Of a DNA stretch of 64,000 bases, positions 28,406-37,261 are shown piece by piece (within the stretch, counting starts at the first letter, position 1; each line of letters begins with the position of its first letter). The notes beneath the pieces are model-generated. The model was not told the DNA's origin, did not search any database, and saw nothing but the letters and a program-made list of their open reading frames with translations. Source of the stretch: Erythrobacter sp. SG61-1L (GTDB taxonomy: Bacteria; Pseudomonadota; Alphaproteobacteria; Sphingomonadales; Sphingomonadaceae); NCBI RefSeq assembly GCF_001305965.1, contig NZ_JXQC01000003.1, positions 744,001 to 808,000 on the forward strand, given 5' to 3'. The position numbers and the translations under genes are program-made.

Positions 28406-31000
28406 ATGCAGCTTGTGATCGTAGAGTCGCCCGCCAAGGCGAAGACCATCGAGAAATATCTCGGCAAGGACTTCAAGGTCCTGGCCTCCTACGGTCATAT
28501 CCGCGACCTTCCGCCCAAGGACGGCTCGGTTCGTCCGGACGAGGATTTCGCGATGGATTGGGAAACCTATCGCGACAAGGTTTCGCGGGTGAAAGAAATT
28601 GCGGATGCAGCCAAGACTGCCGACCGCCTGATCCTCGCGACTGACCCTGATCGCGAGGGCGAGGCGATCTCGTGGCACGTCAGGGAACTGCTGGCCAAGC
28701 GCAAGGCGCTGCCCAAGGAGGTTGAACGCGTTACCTTTAACGCCATCACCAAGCAGGCCGTGACGGAAGCGATGAAGCATCCGCGCGAACTGGATGCCGA
28801 CCTGATCGACGCCTATCTGGCCCGCCGCGCGCTGGATTATCTGTTCGGCTTCACGCTCTCCCCGGTGTTGTGGCGCAAGCTGCCCGGCGCCAAGAGCGCG
28901 GGCCGCGTGCAGTCGGTCGCCCTGCGCCTGATCTGCCAGCGCGAGCATGAGATCGAGATATTCAAGCCGCAGGAATATTGGCAAGTTCTTGCCCGGATGG
29001 AGCAGGACGGGACGGAATTCGAAGCGCGCCTCGTGCGTTTCGATGGCGAGAAGCTGGAACGCCTTTCGCTGGGCGATCAGGGAATTGCGTTGAAGGCCAA
29101 GGCCGCGGTCGAAGCCGGGCGCTTCACCGTGGAAGATGTGGAGACGAAGCCGCTGCGCCGCAATCCGGCGCCGCCGTTCACCACCTCCACCCTGCAGCAG
29201 GAAGCCGCGCGCAAGCTGGGCTTTTCCGCCAGCCACACCATGCGTTGCGCTCAGCATCTCTACGAGCAGGGCGCGATCACCTATATGCGTACCGACGGCG
29301 TGCAGATGGACCCGAGCGCCATTGCTGCGGCACGCCGGGCCATTGCCGATCGCTACGATGGGCATTTCCTGCCGGAAAAGCCGCGTCATTACGAAACCAA
29401 GGCCAAGAACGCGCAGGAAGCCCACGAGGCGATCCGCCCGACCGATTTCACGCGCGACCATGCCGGTTCGGCTGATGAGGCGCGCCTCTACGAGTTGATC
29501 TTCAAGCGCGCCATGGCGAGCCAGATGGCCTCCGCCAGCCTTGAACGCACCACCGTCACCATGCGCGACCCCACCGGCCGTCACGAATTGCGCGCCACCG
29601 GGCAGGTGGTGAAGTTCCCCGGCTTCCTTGCCGTCTACGAGGAAGGCCGCGACCAGAAGGGTGACGATGAAGAGGGCGAAGGCCTGCTGCCCGTGATGCA
29701 CAAGGGCGATAGCCCGGCCAAGAAGGCCGTGGACGCCACGCAGCACTTCACCCAGCCGCCGCCGCGCTATTCCGAAGCCAGCCTGGTCAAGCGGCTGGAG
29801 GAACTCGGCATCGGCCGTCCTTCCACCTATGCCTCGATCATTCAGGTGCTGAAGGACCGCAATTACGTCCGCACCGAGCGGAACCGCTTCTTCGCCGAGG
29901 AAAGCGGACGCCTGCTGACGGCCTTCCTCGAACGCTTCTTCCCGCGTTATGTCGGCTATGATTTCACCGCCGAGATGGAGGATGAACTCGACGACGTTTC
30001 GGGCGGCCGCGCAGAGTGGAAGAAGGTGCTGGAAGAGTTCTGGCGCGACTTCAAGCCGAAGAGCGACGAAGTCATGGAGCGCAAGCCGAGCGAGGTGACG
30101 CAGGAACTGGACGCGTTCCTTTCCGACTACCTCTTCCCGCCGAAGGATGACGGCAGCGATCCCCGCCTGTGCCCCAAGTGCGGCGAGGGCAAGCTCGCTC
30201 TGCGCGGCGGTCGTTTTGGCGCTTTCGTGGCCTGCTCGAACTATCCCGAGTGCAAATATACCCGCCGCTTCGCCCAGCCGGGTGGGGAAGGCAGCGAGGG
30301 CGGTGAGGATGGCACTCTGGGCACCGATCCGGTGACCGGGCTGGAAGTTCTGCGCAAGGTTGGCCGCTTCGGCCCCTATATCCAGCTGGGCGAGGAGAAG
30401 GACGCGAAGCGCGCCTCCATCCCCAAGGACATCCCGGAACTCGATCTGGAATGGGCGCTCAAGCTGCTCAGCCTGCCGCGTGAAGTGGGCACCCATCCGG
30501 AAAGCGGGGAGCCGATCACGGCCAGCATCGGGCGCTATGGCCCCTATCTGGCGCATAATGGCAAATATGCGAAGCTCTCCTCCACTCGCGACGTGTTCGA
30601 AACGGGCATGAATGCGGCCGTCTCGCTGTTGGCCGAAGCGGCCAACCGCGGGCCGGGGCGTTCCTCCGGCGCCAAGGCGGAGCCGATCAAGATGCTGGGC
30701 GCACACCCCACCAGCGGCAGCGAGATGAAGGTGATGCCCGGCCGCTATGGCCCCTATGTTACCGATGGCACGACCAATGCGACCATCCCCAAGGATGTGA
30801 AGCCGGAAGACCTGACCGAAGAACAGGCGATTGCCCTGATCGACGCGCGAGTGGCCAAGGGGCCTGCCAAGAAAAAGGGCGGGGCGAAGAAAGCTCCGGC
30901 GAAGAAGGCCCCCGCGAAAAAGGCTGCCGCCAAGAAGGCTCCAGCAAAGAAGAAGGCTCCGGCAAAGAAGAAGGCGGCGGCCGACAGCGAGGCAGAGTAA
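28406..31000 (+). CDS. topA: DNA topoisomerase I (864 aa)
   Basis: Type IA topoisomerase that relaxes negative supercoils. The N-terminal Toprim domain begins LVIVESPAKAKTIEKYLG and includes ATDPDREGEAISWH. The active-site tyrosine is in AITYMRTDGVQ, near residue 298. SAGRVQSVALRLI and GIGRPSTYASI are also present. A C-terminal zinc-finger-like unit CPKCGEGKLALRGG with SNYPECKYTRRF lies near residues 585-620, followed by two more repeats of the TopA C-terminal type. The last 45 residues are a lysine/alanine/proline tail (KKAPAKKAPAKK and on), common in alphaproteobacterial TopA and probably binding DNA non-specifically. Confidence 0.98.
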   Translation: MQLVIVESPAKAKTIEKYLGKDFKVLASYGHIRDLPPKDGSVRPDEDFAMDWETYRDKVSRVKEIADAAKTADRLILATDPDREGEAISWHVRELLAKRKALPKEVERVTFNAITKQAVTEAMKHPRELDADLIDAYLARRALDYLFGFTLSPVLWRKLPGAKSAGRVQSVALRLICQREHEIEIFKPQEYWQVLARMEQDGTEFEARLVRFDGEKLERLSLGDQGIALKAKAAVEAGRFTVEDVETKPLRRNPAPPFTTSTLQQEAARKLGFSASHTMRCAQHLYEQGAITYMRTDGVQMDPSAIAAARRAIADRYDGHFLPEKPRHYETKAKNAQEAHEAIRPTDFTRDHAGSADEARLYELIFKRAMASQMASASLERTTVTMRDPTGRHELRATGQVVKFPGFLAVYEEGRDQKGDDEEGEGLLPVMHKGDSPAKKAVDATQHFTQPPPRYSEASLVKRLEELGIGRPSTYASIIQVLKDRNYVRTERNRFFAEESGRLLTAFLERFFPRYVGYDFTAEMEDELDDVSGGRAEWKKVLEEFWRDFKPKSDEVMERKPSEVTQELDAFLSDYLFPPKDDGSDPRLCPKCGEGKLALRGGRFGAFVACSNYPECKYTRRFAQPGGEGSEGGEDGTLGTDPVTGLEVLRKVGRFGPYIQLGEEKDAKRASIPKDIPELDLEWALKLLSLPREVGTHPESGEPITASIGRYGPYLAHNGKYAKLSSTRDVFETGMNAAVSLLAEAANRGPGRSSGAKAEPIKMLGAHPTSGSEMKVMPGRYGPYVTDGTTNATIPKDVKPEDLTEEQAIALIDARVAKGPAKKKGGAKKAPAKKAPAKKAAAKKAPAKKKAPAKKKAAADSEAE

Positions 31001-31022
31001 CAGTCATTCCGGCATGAACGAT

Positions 31023-31049
31023 CCGGCGGTTGAATATTATCGCCGCCGG
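31023..31049 (+). terminator. Candidate terminator after topA
   Basis: CCGGCGG at 31023-31029 pairs with CCGCCGG at 31043-31049 around a 13 base AT-rich loop. GTTAGTCTTCTCCTT follows, a loose T tract. It lies 22 bases after the topA stop. Confidence 0.55.
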
Positions 31050-31085
31050 GTTAGTCTTCTCCTTGGGTAAAGGAGAGGATTTGTC

Positions 31086-31706
31086 ATGCTGGAATTGATC
31101 GCAGCCGCCGTTGCCATGACGCTTCCCGTCGCAGACGGCAGGCTGGAACGCTCCATCCAGAGCGACCTGCCACGCGAAGTGATCGAGAGCGATATAGCAG
31201 GTGTCGTTTACGAGGCCTATGTCGACCCGAAGGGCAGGATCACCCAATGCAAGGTTGCCGGCGTGCTTGGCAATGAGCGTGAGGAGGGCCTGGCGAAGGG
31301 CATTTGCGCGGCGGTAAAGGGCAAGTCAGTCAAGTCCCCGGCACGCGATGCGGATGGCATGCGGATGCCTGCCGTGTTCCGGGGCGTTGTATCGCTCGCC
31401 AATAATTCCATCGCGCTGGACCGTTTCCCGATTGAACCCGATGTCCGCTATCAGGTGGATCAGCTTCCCGATGGCGCGAAAAGCGCGGTCAGGCGCAATC
31501 TGGTGGTGCAGGTTGACGGGCAAGGGCAGATCACGGCCTGCGGGGCAGCAGGCGGCAAGGAGACGCCCGATACGGCAACGGCCTGCGACATTGTCCAATC
31601 CGTCACCCTGCCGATCCGCAAGGGGGCTGACGGGCAGGGCGAGAGCTACCTCTATCCGCTGCTGTTTGAATTTACGGACAAGCCGTTAGTGGCGCTGGCC
31701 GACTGA
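31086..31706 (+). CDS. Exported protein of unknown function, two-repeat TonB-like type, copy 1 (206 aa)
   Basis: A short hydrophobic N-terminus (MLELIAAAVAMTLPVADG) looks like a signal peptide. The mature part repeats a unit in which a YEAYVDPKGRITQCKV stretch is followed by a cysteine in CAAVKG, and later VVQVDGQGQITACGA followed by ACDIVQSV. Each unit has the pattern V-x-x-x-G-x-I/V-x-x-C then a helix with C, as in TonB C-terminal-like domains, where the two cysteines may pair. The gene at 31768 has the same design. It is not near any TonB genes. Function is unknown. Confidence 0.55.
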   Translation: MLELIAAAVAMTLPVADGRLERSIQSDLPREVIESDIAGVVYEAYVDPKGRITQCKVAGVLGNEREEGLAKGICAAVKGKSVKSPARDADGMRMPAVFRGVVSLANNSIALDRFPIEPDVRYQVDQLPDGAKSAVRRNLVVQVDGQGQITACGAAGGKETPDTATACDIVQSVTLPIRKGADGQGESYLYPLLFEFTDKPLVALAD

Positions 31707-31767
31707 GCGATCTGAGTTGCTGGGCCCCGTGAACAGGACGGGGTGTGAACAGGCCGGGGGAAGGTAA

Positions 31768-32397
31768 GTGCTTGCATTGATTATGGCTGCGGCCGCTACG
31801 ATTGTTGTGCCCATGCCGACAGGCAAAGATGCACAACACGTTATGTGGCACGCAGGAAAAGGTGTCGACACTCATAACCGCTGGGCTGCGGCGGTGCTCG
31901 ACATGTGGGTAGGGCCGGATGGCAAAGTGGTATCATGTGGCATTTCCCGCTTCCTAGGCAGCGAAGGCGTAGCCGACGGCATGTGTGCAGCCATGATAGG
32001 CAGAAAGCTTGGCGGCCCGAAAGATATCGACGGAAACAAGAGCTATGCCCTGGTGAGGTCCAGCTTCGCCATTTTTCCTGATTCGCAGAGGCACAAACTG
32101 TCTGAATTCAATGCGAAGGTGGTCGACCTGATGGCTGAGGGTAACCGTAAAGCCGTTTCGCCAGGGCAACACTCGCCGGGCCCGGTCTACCTCAGGCTGA
32201 TGATCGGCAAGGACGGTAAACTCGCGGCATGTCAGGCGGACAAGGACGTGGCCACGGATGCGGCGGGCGACGCATGCGCGGCGATCTCGTCTATTGAGTT
32301 CGAGCCAAGGGTCGATGAGGCTGGAAACCCGGTTTCATACGTCGGGAGTGAGACTGTTGAATTCGTGACCAACGCCGATCCGGCCCCGGCCAACTAG
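31768..32397 (+). CDS. Exported protein of unknown function, two-repeat TonB-like type, copy 2 (209 aa)
   Basis: This is a paralogue of the preceding gene. It starts at GTG 31768 after GGGGGAAGG, with a hydrophobic N-terminus (MLALIMAAAATIVVP). Two repeats are visible: LDMWVGPDGKVVSCGI with MCAAMIGRK, and LRLMIGKDGKLAACQA with ACAAISSIEFEP. The conserved cysteine pairs suggest a disulfide in each repeat, which fits a periplasmic location. It has visibly more A and T than its neighbours. The stop lies four bases before the end of the convergent era gene. Confidence 0.55.
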   Translation: MLALIMAAAATIVVPMPTGKDAQHVMWHAGKGVDTHNRWAAAVLDMWVGPDGKVVSCGISRFLGSEGVADGMCAAMIGRKLGGPKDIDGNKSYALVRSSFAIFPDSQRHKLSEFNAKVVDLMAEGNRKAVSPGQHSPGPVYLRLMIGKDGKLAACQADKDVATDAAGDACAAISSIEFEPRVDEAGNPVSYVGSETVEFVTNADPAPAN

Positions 32398-32400
32398 CGC

Positions 32401-33303
32401 TCACTTCACCCAGTCCAGCCCCATTTCCTCGAAGATTTCGCGGCTTTCGGCCCAGTTTTCTTCCACCTTCACGTGGAGGAACAGGTGGACTTTCACGCCC
32501 AGCAATTCGGCCAGTTCCTTGCGCGCGGCCTCGCCGATGGCCTTGATCTTCGCGCCGCGCTTGCCCAGCACGATGGGCTTCTGGCTTTCACGGCCGATCA
32601 CGATCTGCTGGTGAATTTCCAGGCTGCCATCGCCAAGGGTCTTGTAGCTTTCCGGGCGGACAGCCGAGTCATAGGGCAATTCGTCATGCAGCTGGCGATA
32701 GAGCTGTTCGCGCGTGATCTCGCAGGCCAGCAGCCTTTCGGAGGCGTCGCTTACCTGATCTTCGGGATAGTGCCATTCGCCTTCGGGCATCAGCCCGGCC
32801 AGATGGGCCTTGAGTTCCGGCACGCCATCGCCGCTCATGGCGGAAACGAAGAACACTTCCGAGAATTCCGCCTTGACCGAAAGCTCCTGCGCCAGCACCA
32901 GCAGCGGTTCCTTGGCGCTGGCATCGACCTTGTTGAGCACCAGCAGCTTGCGTTCCGGCCGGTCTTTCAGGGATTCCAGCAGCGGTTCCAGCTCGTGTCG
33001 GCGCTGCTTGATGGGGTCCACCACCAGCAGGATCGCATCGGCCTCCTGCGCGCCTTCCCACGCGGCGCTGACCATTGCGCGGTCCAGCCGGCGCTTGGGG
33101 GCGAAGATGCCGGGCGTATCGGCCAGGATGATCTGCGTATCGCCTTCAAGCGCAATGCCCAGCAGGCGGGCGCGAGTGGTCTGTGCCTTGGCGCTGACGA
33201 TGGCGACCTTCTGGCCGACCAGCGCATTGACCAGTGTGGACTTGCCCGCATTGGGGGCGCCGATCACGGCCACTACGCCGCAATGAGTCGCTTTTTCGCT
33301 CAT
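32401..33303 (-). CDS. era: GTPase Era (300 aa)
   Basis: Era is an essential GTPase that binds 16S rRNA and helps assemble the 30S subunit. G motifs are GAPNAGKSTL (G1), the switch region with TRARLLG, DTPGIF (G3) and VLNKVD (G4). The C-terminal KH domain contains IVIGRESQKPIVLGKRGAKIK. The start at 33303 is chosen because it begins MSEKATHCGVVAVIG, as in homologues, and because it overlaps the rnc stop (ATGA); the longer reading frame inside rnc is an artefact. lepB, rnc and era form one coupled operon. Confidence 0.96.
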   Translation of the reverse strand: MSEKATHCGVVAVIGAPNAGKSTLVNALVGQKVAIVSAKAQTTRARLLGIALEGDTQIILADTPGIFAPKRRLDRAMVSAAWEGAQEADAILLVVDPIKQRRHELEPLLESLKDRPERKLLVLNKVDASAKEPLLVLAQELSVKAEFSEVFFVSAMSGDGVPELKAHLAGLMPEGEWHYPEDQVSDASERLLACEITREQLYRQLHDELPYDSAVRPESYKTLGDGSLEIHQQIVIGRESQKPIVLGKRGAKIKAIGEAARKELAELLGVKVHLFLHVKVEENWAESREIFEEMGLDWVK

Positions 33304-33983
33304 GCGAACTTCTCCATGAATTCCTTGGCGGCCTGCTTTTCGGCTTCGCCCTTGCTCGATGCGGTGGCCTGCGCGGCGCCCACGCCTTTGACGCTCACCT
33401 CCACGGTGAAGCGCGCGGCATGGTCCGGCCCCTGCCGGTCCACCAGTGTATATTCCGGCATGCGCCGCCCGCTGCCCGCCGCCCATTCCTGCAGCGCGCT
33501 CTTGGGATGCTTGGACTGGCCGACTTCGCCCTTCACCGCGTGTGACCACAGCTTGCGAACCAGAACGCGCATTGCATCGAAGCCGTGTTCGACGAAACCG
33601 GCGCCCAGCAGGGCCTCCATCACGTCGCCCAGAATGTTATCGCTGTCGGCGCCGCCATCGGCGCGCGCCTGCGATCCCAGCCGGATATGGTCGGGCAGGC
33701 CGATCCGGCGCGCGACGGAGGCGCACATCTGGCGGCTGACCAGCGCGTTGAGCCGCTGGGACAGCTTGCCTTCGGCATGGCTTTCCCGCTCGTGCAGCCA
33801 GTCCGCGATGACGAGGCCCAGAACGCGGTCGCCCAGGAATTCAAGTCGCTGATAATCGCGCGGATCGCCGGTGCTGCCATGGGTCAGCGCCTCAACCCAC
33901 ACATCGTCCTTCTTGACCGGCCCGAAACCCAGCTCCTCAAGGAAAGTTCGGGCTTCGGCGGTCAGCGTCAGCTTGCCGCTCAA
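33300..33983 (-). CDS. rnc: Ribonuclease III (227 aa)
   Basis: RNase III cuts double-stranded RNA, including rRNA precursors. The catalytic signature RLEFLGDRVLGLVIADWL is near residues 45-62, and DNILGDVMEALLGA gives the second acidic cluster. A double-stranded RNA binding domain fills the C-terminus (PKSALQEWAAGSGRRMPEYTL and ASSKGEAEKQAAKEFM). I start at TTG 33983, which overlaps the lepB stop (TTGA) and has GGGGGG eight bases upstream. An ATG at 34007 is possible and would add eight residues. Confidence 0.94.
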   Translation of the reverse strand: MSGKLTLTAEARTFLEELGFGPVKKDDVWVEALTHGSTGDPRDYQRLEFLGDRVLGLVIADWLHERESHAEGKLSQRLNALVSRQMCASVARRIGLPDHIRLGSQARADGGADSDNILGDVMEALLGAGFVEHGFDAMRVLVRKLWSHAVKGEVGQSKHPKSALQEWAAGSGRRMPEYTLVDRQGPDHAARFTVEVSVKGVGAAQATASSKGEAEKQAAKEFMEKFA

Positions 33984-34855
33984 AACGTGCCCCCCAGGCG
34001 ATCCCATCGGGCGGCCGTGAACCAGGTCCACGGCAGCGGCCAGGAAGAGGAACCGTCGGTAGACCACATCATGATGGAAGCCTTGCCCACCAGATTATCC
34101 TGCGGGACAAGGCCCACGCCCTGTCCGGGCACGGCGGGGAAGCGGCTGTCCAGCGAATTGTCGCGATTGTCGCCCATCATGAACAGCATGCCGTCCGGCA
34201 CCACCACGGCGGGCGTATTGTCCTGCGGGGTCTGGCCGTAATCCAGCACGTTGTAGCTTACCCCGTTGGGCAGCGTTTCGCGGAACTGGGGATAGCGGCA
34301 GACGGACTGGCCATCCTCGCTGGTGGCCGCGAATTGCGCGGAATAGCAGCGCGTGTTGGGCGAAATGGCGATTTCGAAATCTTCGATGCGCTGCTTCTTC
34401 ACAGGAATGCCGTTGATGTGCAGCACGCCGCCGATCATCTGGATCTGGTCGCCCGGCAGGCCGATCACGCGCTTGATGTAATCCTCGCGGTTCAGCGGCG
34501 GGGCCTTGAAGATCGCGATGTCTCCCCGTTCCGGCTGGCTCGCCAGAATGCGACCGTTGGGGAAGGGGTGGATGCCGAAGGGCAGCGAATTGTTCGAGAA
34601 CCCGTAATTCCATTTGGAAGCAAGCAGATAGTCGCCATTCTGCAGACGCGGCAACATGCTCTCGCTCGGGATGCTGAACGGCGCAAAGGCCAGCGTGCGG
34701 AAGGCCAGCATGATGACGATCAGCTTCAGCAGGAAGATGAAGAAGTTGCCTTCCTCTTTCTTCTTTTCCTGCTCTGCTGGCATCGTGCCGGGTGCCTCGA
34801 TGGAGGCAGGCTGGGCGGCGGACTGTCCGGCCGCTGGAGTTGCGTTTTCTGTCAT
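33980..34855 (-). CDS. lepB: Signal peptidase I (291 aa)
   Basis: LepB cleaves signal peptides of exported proteins. A membrane helix at about residues 38-58 precedes the catalytic serine, Ser66 in IPSESMLPR. The catalytic lysine is in DYIKRVIGLPGDQ. GDNRDNSLDSRF gives the later conserved box. The first 30 residues are a cytoplasmic Ala/Pro/Gln-rich extension with a KKKEEG patch, longer than in E. coli. Its stop overlaps the TTG start of rnc. Confidence 0.96.
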   Translation of the reverse strand: MTENATPAAGQSAAQPASIEAPGTMPAEQEKKKEEGNFFIFLLKLIVIMLAFRTLAFAPFSIPSESMLPRLQNGDYLLASKWNYGFSNNSLPFGIHPFPNGRILASQPERGDIAIFKAPPLNREDYIKRVIGLPGDQIQMIGGVLHINGIPVKKQRIEDFEIAISPNTRCYSAQFAATSEDGQSVCRYPQFRETLPNGVSYNVLDYGQTPQDNTPAVVVPDGMLFMMGDNRDNSLDSRFPAVPGQGVGLVPQDNLVGKASIMMWSTDGSSSWPLPWTWFTAARWDRLGGTF

Positions 34856-35060
34856 TGGGCCTGCACTTGTGGGCCGCGCTGCCTGCCGTCAAGTGGGCAG
34901 CGGATTTCCGCCGAAGTTGACAATGTTGACACTGTGCTGAAGCCAAAACTCCGCACCGGTCCATCTGCCCGGAAATCGGGCGCCTTCAGAGGGGTTTGGG
35001 CCTTTCCAATCATCGCTGCAGGCCTTACCCCTAAAGGCCTGTTGTAGGAAAGGGGCAGCT

Positions 35061-36578
35061 ATGAGCGAGAACAACTCAGCGATCTGGGAGAGGCTGTCCG
35101 CATATCAGGTTGGCAGCCTGAAGGATCTGTTTGCCGATGAAGGCCGTGTTGCGGCGCTTTCGGCACGGCTGGAACTGCCTGCGGGCGGCGGCATCCTGTT
35201 CGACTGGTCGAAGACCCATCTGGACGAAGGGCTGATTGCCCTGTTCGGCGAACTGGCAGAGGCTGCCGGCTTTGCCGAAATGCGCGCGAAGATGTTCGCG
35301 GGCGAAGTGGTGAACCCCACGGAGAATCGCGCGGCGGAACATACCGCCCTGCGCGGCGTGGGCGATCCGGCCAGCGTTGAGGAAGCGCAGGCCCTGCTGG
35401 CGCGCATGGGCATGCTGGTGGGCGCCATCCATGAAGGCGCGATGGGCGATGTGAAGCATCTGATCCATGTCGGCATCGGCGGCTCGGCGCTCGGCCCTGC
35501 GCTGGCGGTGGACGCGCTGGCACGCGAAATGCCGCTGGTGGACGTCCATGTCGTCTCCAATATCGATGGCTGCGCATTGGAAGAGGCCTTTGCCGCCTGC
35601 GATCCGCAGACCACGATCCTGGCGATCGCTTCAAAGACTTTCACCACGATCGAAACCATGACCAACGCGGTCAGCGTGCTGGAATGGATGACGCAGAATG
35701 GCGTGGGCGATCCATCCGGCCGGGTCGTGGCACTGACTGCCTATCCCGAGAAGGCGGTCGAGTGGGGTGTGGACGAAACCCGCATCCTGCCTTTCCCGGA
35801 AAGCGTGGGCGGGCGCTATTCGCTGTGGTCATCCATCGGCTTTCCCATCGCCATGGCTGTGGGAATGGACGAATTCCTGGAGATGCTGGATGGCGCCGCG
35901 GCAATGGACCGGCATTTCGCGGAGACGGACGGCGCAGCCAACCTGCCTTTGCGCGCGGCCTTTGCCGATCTTTATTACACCCGCATTCGCGGCTGCCAGA
36001 CGCGGGCGTGCTTCGCCTATGACGAGCGGTTGCGCCTGCTGCCCTCCTACCTCCAGCAGCTGGAAATGGAGAGCAACGGCAAGAGCGTGACCGCCGATGG
36101 CCAGCCCGTTTCCGGCCCGACCGCGCCGATCACCTGGGGCGGAGTGGGCACCGATGCCCAGCATGCGGTGTTCCAGCTGCTCCATCAGGGCACCAATCTG
36201 GTGCCGGTGGACTTCATCGCCAGCATCGCGGCGGGCGACGTGCTGGACCCGGCGCATCACCGCATCCTGCTGATGAACTGCTTCGCGCAAGGGGCGGCGC
36301 TGATGGCCGGCAGGGCGAGCAGCGATCCCGCGCGCTCCTATCCGGGCGACCGGCCGAGCGCGACGATCCTGTGCGACGATTTCGATGCGGGCACTTTGGG
36401 CGCGCTGATCGCGTTCCACGAACACCGCACTTTCGCCAATGCCGTGCTGATGGGGATCAATCCCTTCGACCAGTTCGGCGTGGAACTGGGCAAGGAAATT
36501 GCCCGGCAGATCGAAGCGGGCGGGGCTAAGTTCGATGCCAGCACCACGGCGCTGCTGCAGGCTGCGGGGCTGGGGTGA
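35061..36578 (+). CDS. pgi: Glucose-6-phosphate isomerase (505 aa)
   Basis: The enzyme interconverts glucose-6-phosphate and fructose-6-phosphate. Family signatures are VGIGGSALGPALAV, ASKTFTTIETMTNA, the GGRYSLWSSIGFPIA motif and, near the C-terminus, the GINPFDQFGVELGKEIA motif with its catalytic lysine. Length is normal for the bacterial form. AGGAAAGGGGCAGCT lies before the ATG. The 205 bases upstream contain two TTGACA hexamers (34917 and 34926), possible -35 boxes, but no convincing -10 at the right spacing. Confidence 0.96.
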   Translation: MSENNSAIWERLSAYQVGSLKDLFADEGRVAALSARLELPAGGGILFDWSKTHLDEGLIALFGELAEAAGFAEMRAKMFAGEVVNPTENRAAEHTALRGVGDPASVEEAQALLARMGMLVGAIHEGAMGDVKHLIHVGIGGSALGPALAVDALAREMPLVDVHVVSNIDGCALEEAFAACDPQTTILAIASKTFTTIETMTNAVSVLEWMTQNGVGDPSGRVVALTAYPEKAVEWGVDETRILPFPESVGGRYSLWSSIGFPIAMAVGMDEFLEMLDGAAAMDRHFAETDGAANLPLRAAFADLYYTRIRGCQTRACFAYDERLRLLPSYLQQLEMESNGKSVTADGQPVSGPTAPITWGGVGTDAQHAVFQLLHQGTNLVPVDFIASIAAGDVLDPAHHRILLMNCFAQGAALMAGRASSDPARSYPGDRPSATILCDDFDAGTLGALIAFHEHRTFANAVLMGINPFDQFGVELGKEIARQIEAGGAKFDASTTALLQAAGLG

Positions 36579-36592
36579 TGTTGGGTCATTTT

Positions 36593-36684
36593 CGTCATTG
36601 CGAGCGGCAAGGCCGCGACGCAATCCAAGGCTCCAAGCGCGAAGCCCTGGATTGCCGCGCAGCCTCCGGCTGCTCGCAATGACG
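36593..36684. repeat. Dispersed palindromic repeat, copy 1
   Basis: Outer arms CGTCATTGCGAG and CTCGCAATGACG are perfect inverted repeats; inside, GCAATCCA and TGGATTGC form a second nested pair. The whole can fold into a long hairpin. Related copies are at 41027-41111 and 44154-44245, all between genes. It lies between pgi and ybaK. Confidence 0.85.
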
Positions 36685-36698
36685 CGAATGAGCTAGCC

Positions 36699-37172
36699 AT
36701 GTCCAAAGCCACACCTGCCACCCGCGCGCTGGAGCAATCCGGCGCTGTCTTTACTGTCCACACTTATGATTACGATCCCGATGCGGATCGCATAGGCTTG
36801 CAGGCGGCGGAAGCCTTGGGGGAAGACCCGGCGCGCGTGCTCAAGACGCTGCTGGCGCTGGTGGACGGCAAGCCCGCCTGCGTGATCCTGCCTTCGGACA
36901 GGGAAGTGGCAATGAAGAAGCTTGCCGCCGCTTTGGGCGGCAAGTCCGCCCAGATGATGAAGCCCGCCGATGCAGAGCGGGCGACCGGTTACAAGGTCGG
37001 CGGGATCAGCCCCTTCGGGCAGCGGCGCAAGGTGCCCGTCGCCATCGAGGAGGCCGCGCTGGTGCACGATCTGGTGTTTATCAATGGCGGCCAGCGTGGA
37101 TTGCAGGTGCGGCTGGACCCGAAGGATGCCCAGCGCGTGCTGGGAGCCGTTGCGGCCAGCGTGGTGGCCTAG
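36699..37172 (+). CDS. ybaK: Cys-tRNA(Pro)/Cys-tRNA(Cys) deacylase YbaK/EbsC (157 aa)
   Basis: YbaK removes cysteine mistakenly loaded on tRNA-Pro. The protein matches the YbaK branch of the INS superfamily: TPATRALEQSG at the start, ARVLKTLLALVDG containing the key lysine, VILPSDREVAMKKLAAALGGKSAQM, and GGISPFGQRRKVPV near the C-terminus. Length is typical. It begins 14 bases after the palindromic repeat at 36593-36684. Confidence 0.94.
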   Translation: MSKATPATRALEQSGAVFTVHTYDYDPDADRIGLQAAEALGEDPARVLKTLLALVDGKPACVILPSDREVAMKKLAAALGGKSAQMMKPADAERATGYKVGGISPFGQRRKVPVAIEEAALVHDLVFINGGQRGLQVRLDPKDAQRVLGAVAASVVA

Positions 37173-37185
37173 ATTGCCTCGACAA

Positions 37186-37246
37186 ATTCCAGCCTGAGTG
37201 GCCGTCCGCTTTTAGTGAGCCGTATTCCGGACGGCGCGACTGGAAT
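37186..37246. terminator. Nested inverted repeat between convergent genes
   Basis: ATTCCAG (37186-37192) pairs with CTGGAAT (37240-37246), and inside it GCCGTCCG (37201-37208) pairs with CGGACGGC (37228-37235) around a 19 base loop. It lies between ybaK and the convergent gene at 37262, so it may stop transcription from both sides. Confidence 0.5.
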
Positions 37247-37261
37247 CGGGGAACGCGGACG

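Noticed and set aside
28265-30706. An 813-codon open frame on the minus strand opposite topA.
   Set aside because: It is a shadow of topA in high-GC DNA. Its translation is low in motifs and rich in His, Arg and Gly, and it has no ribosome binding site, whereas topA is complete.
30880-31000. A tandem DNA repeat or CRISPR-like array at the end of topA.
   Set aside because: The repetition is codon-level (Lys-Ala-Pro tail of TopA), has no spacer pattern and lies inside the reading frame. No CRISPR array was found anywhere in the window.
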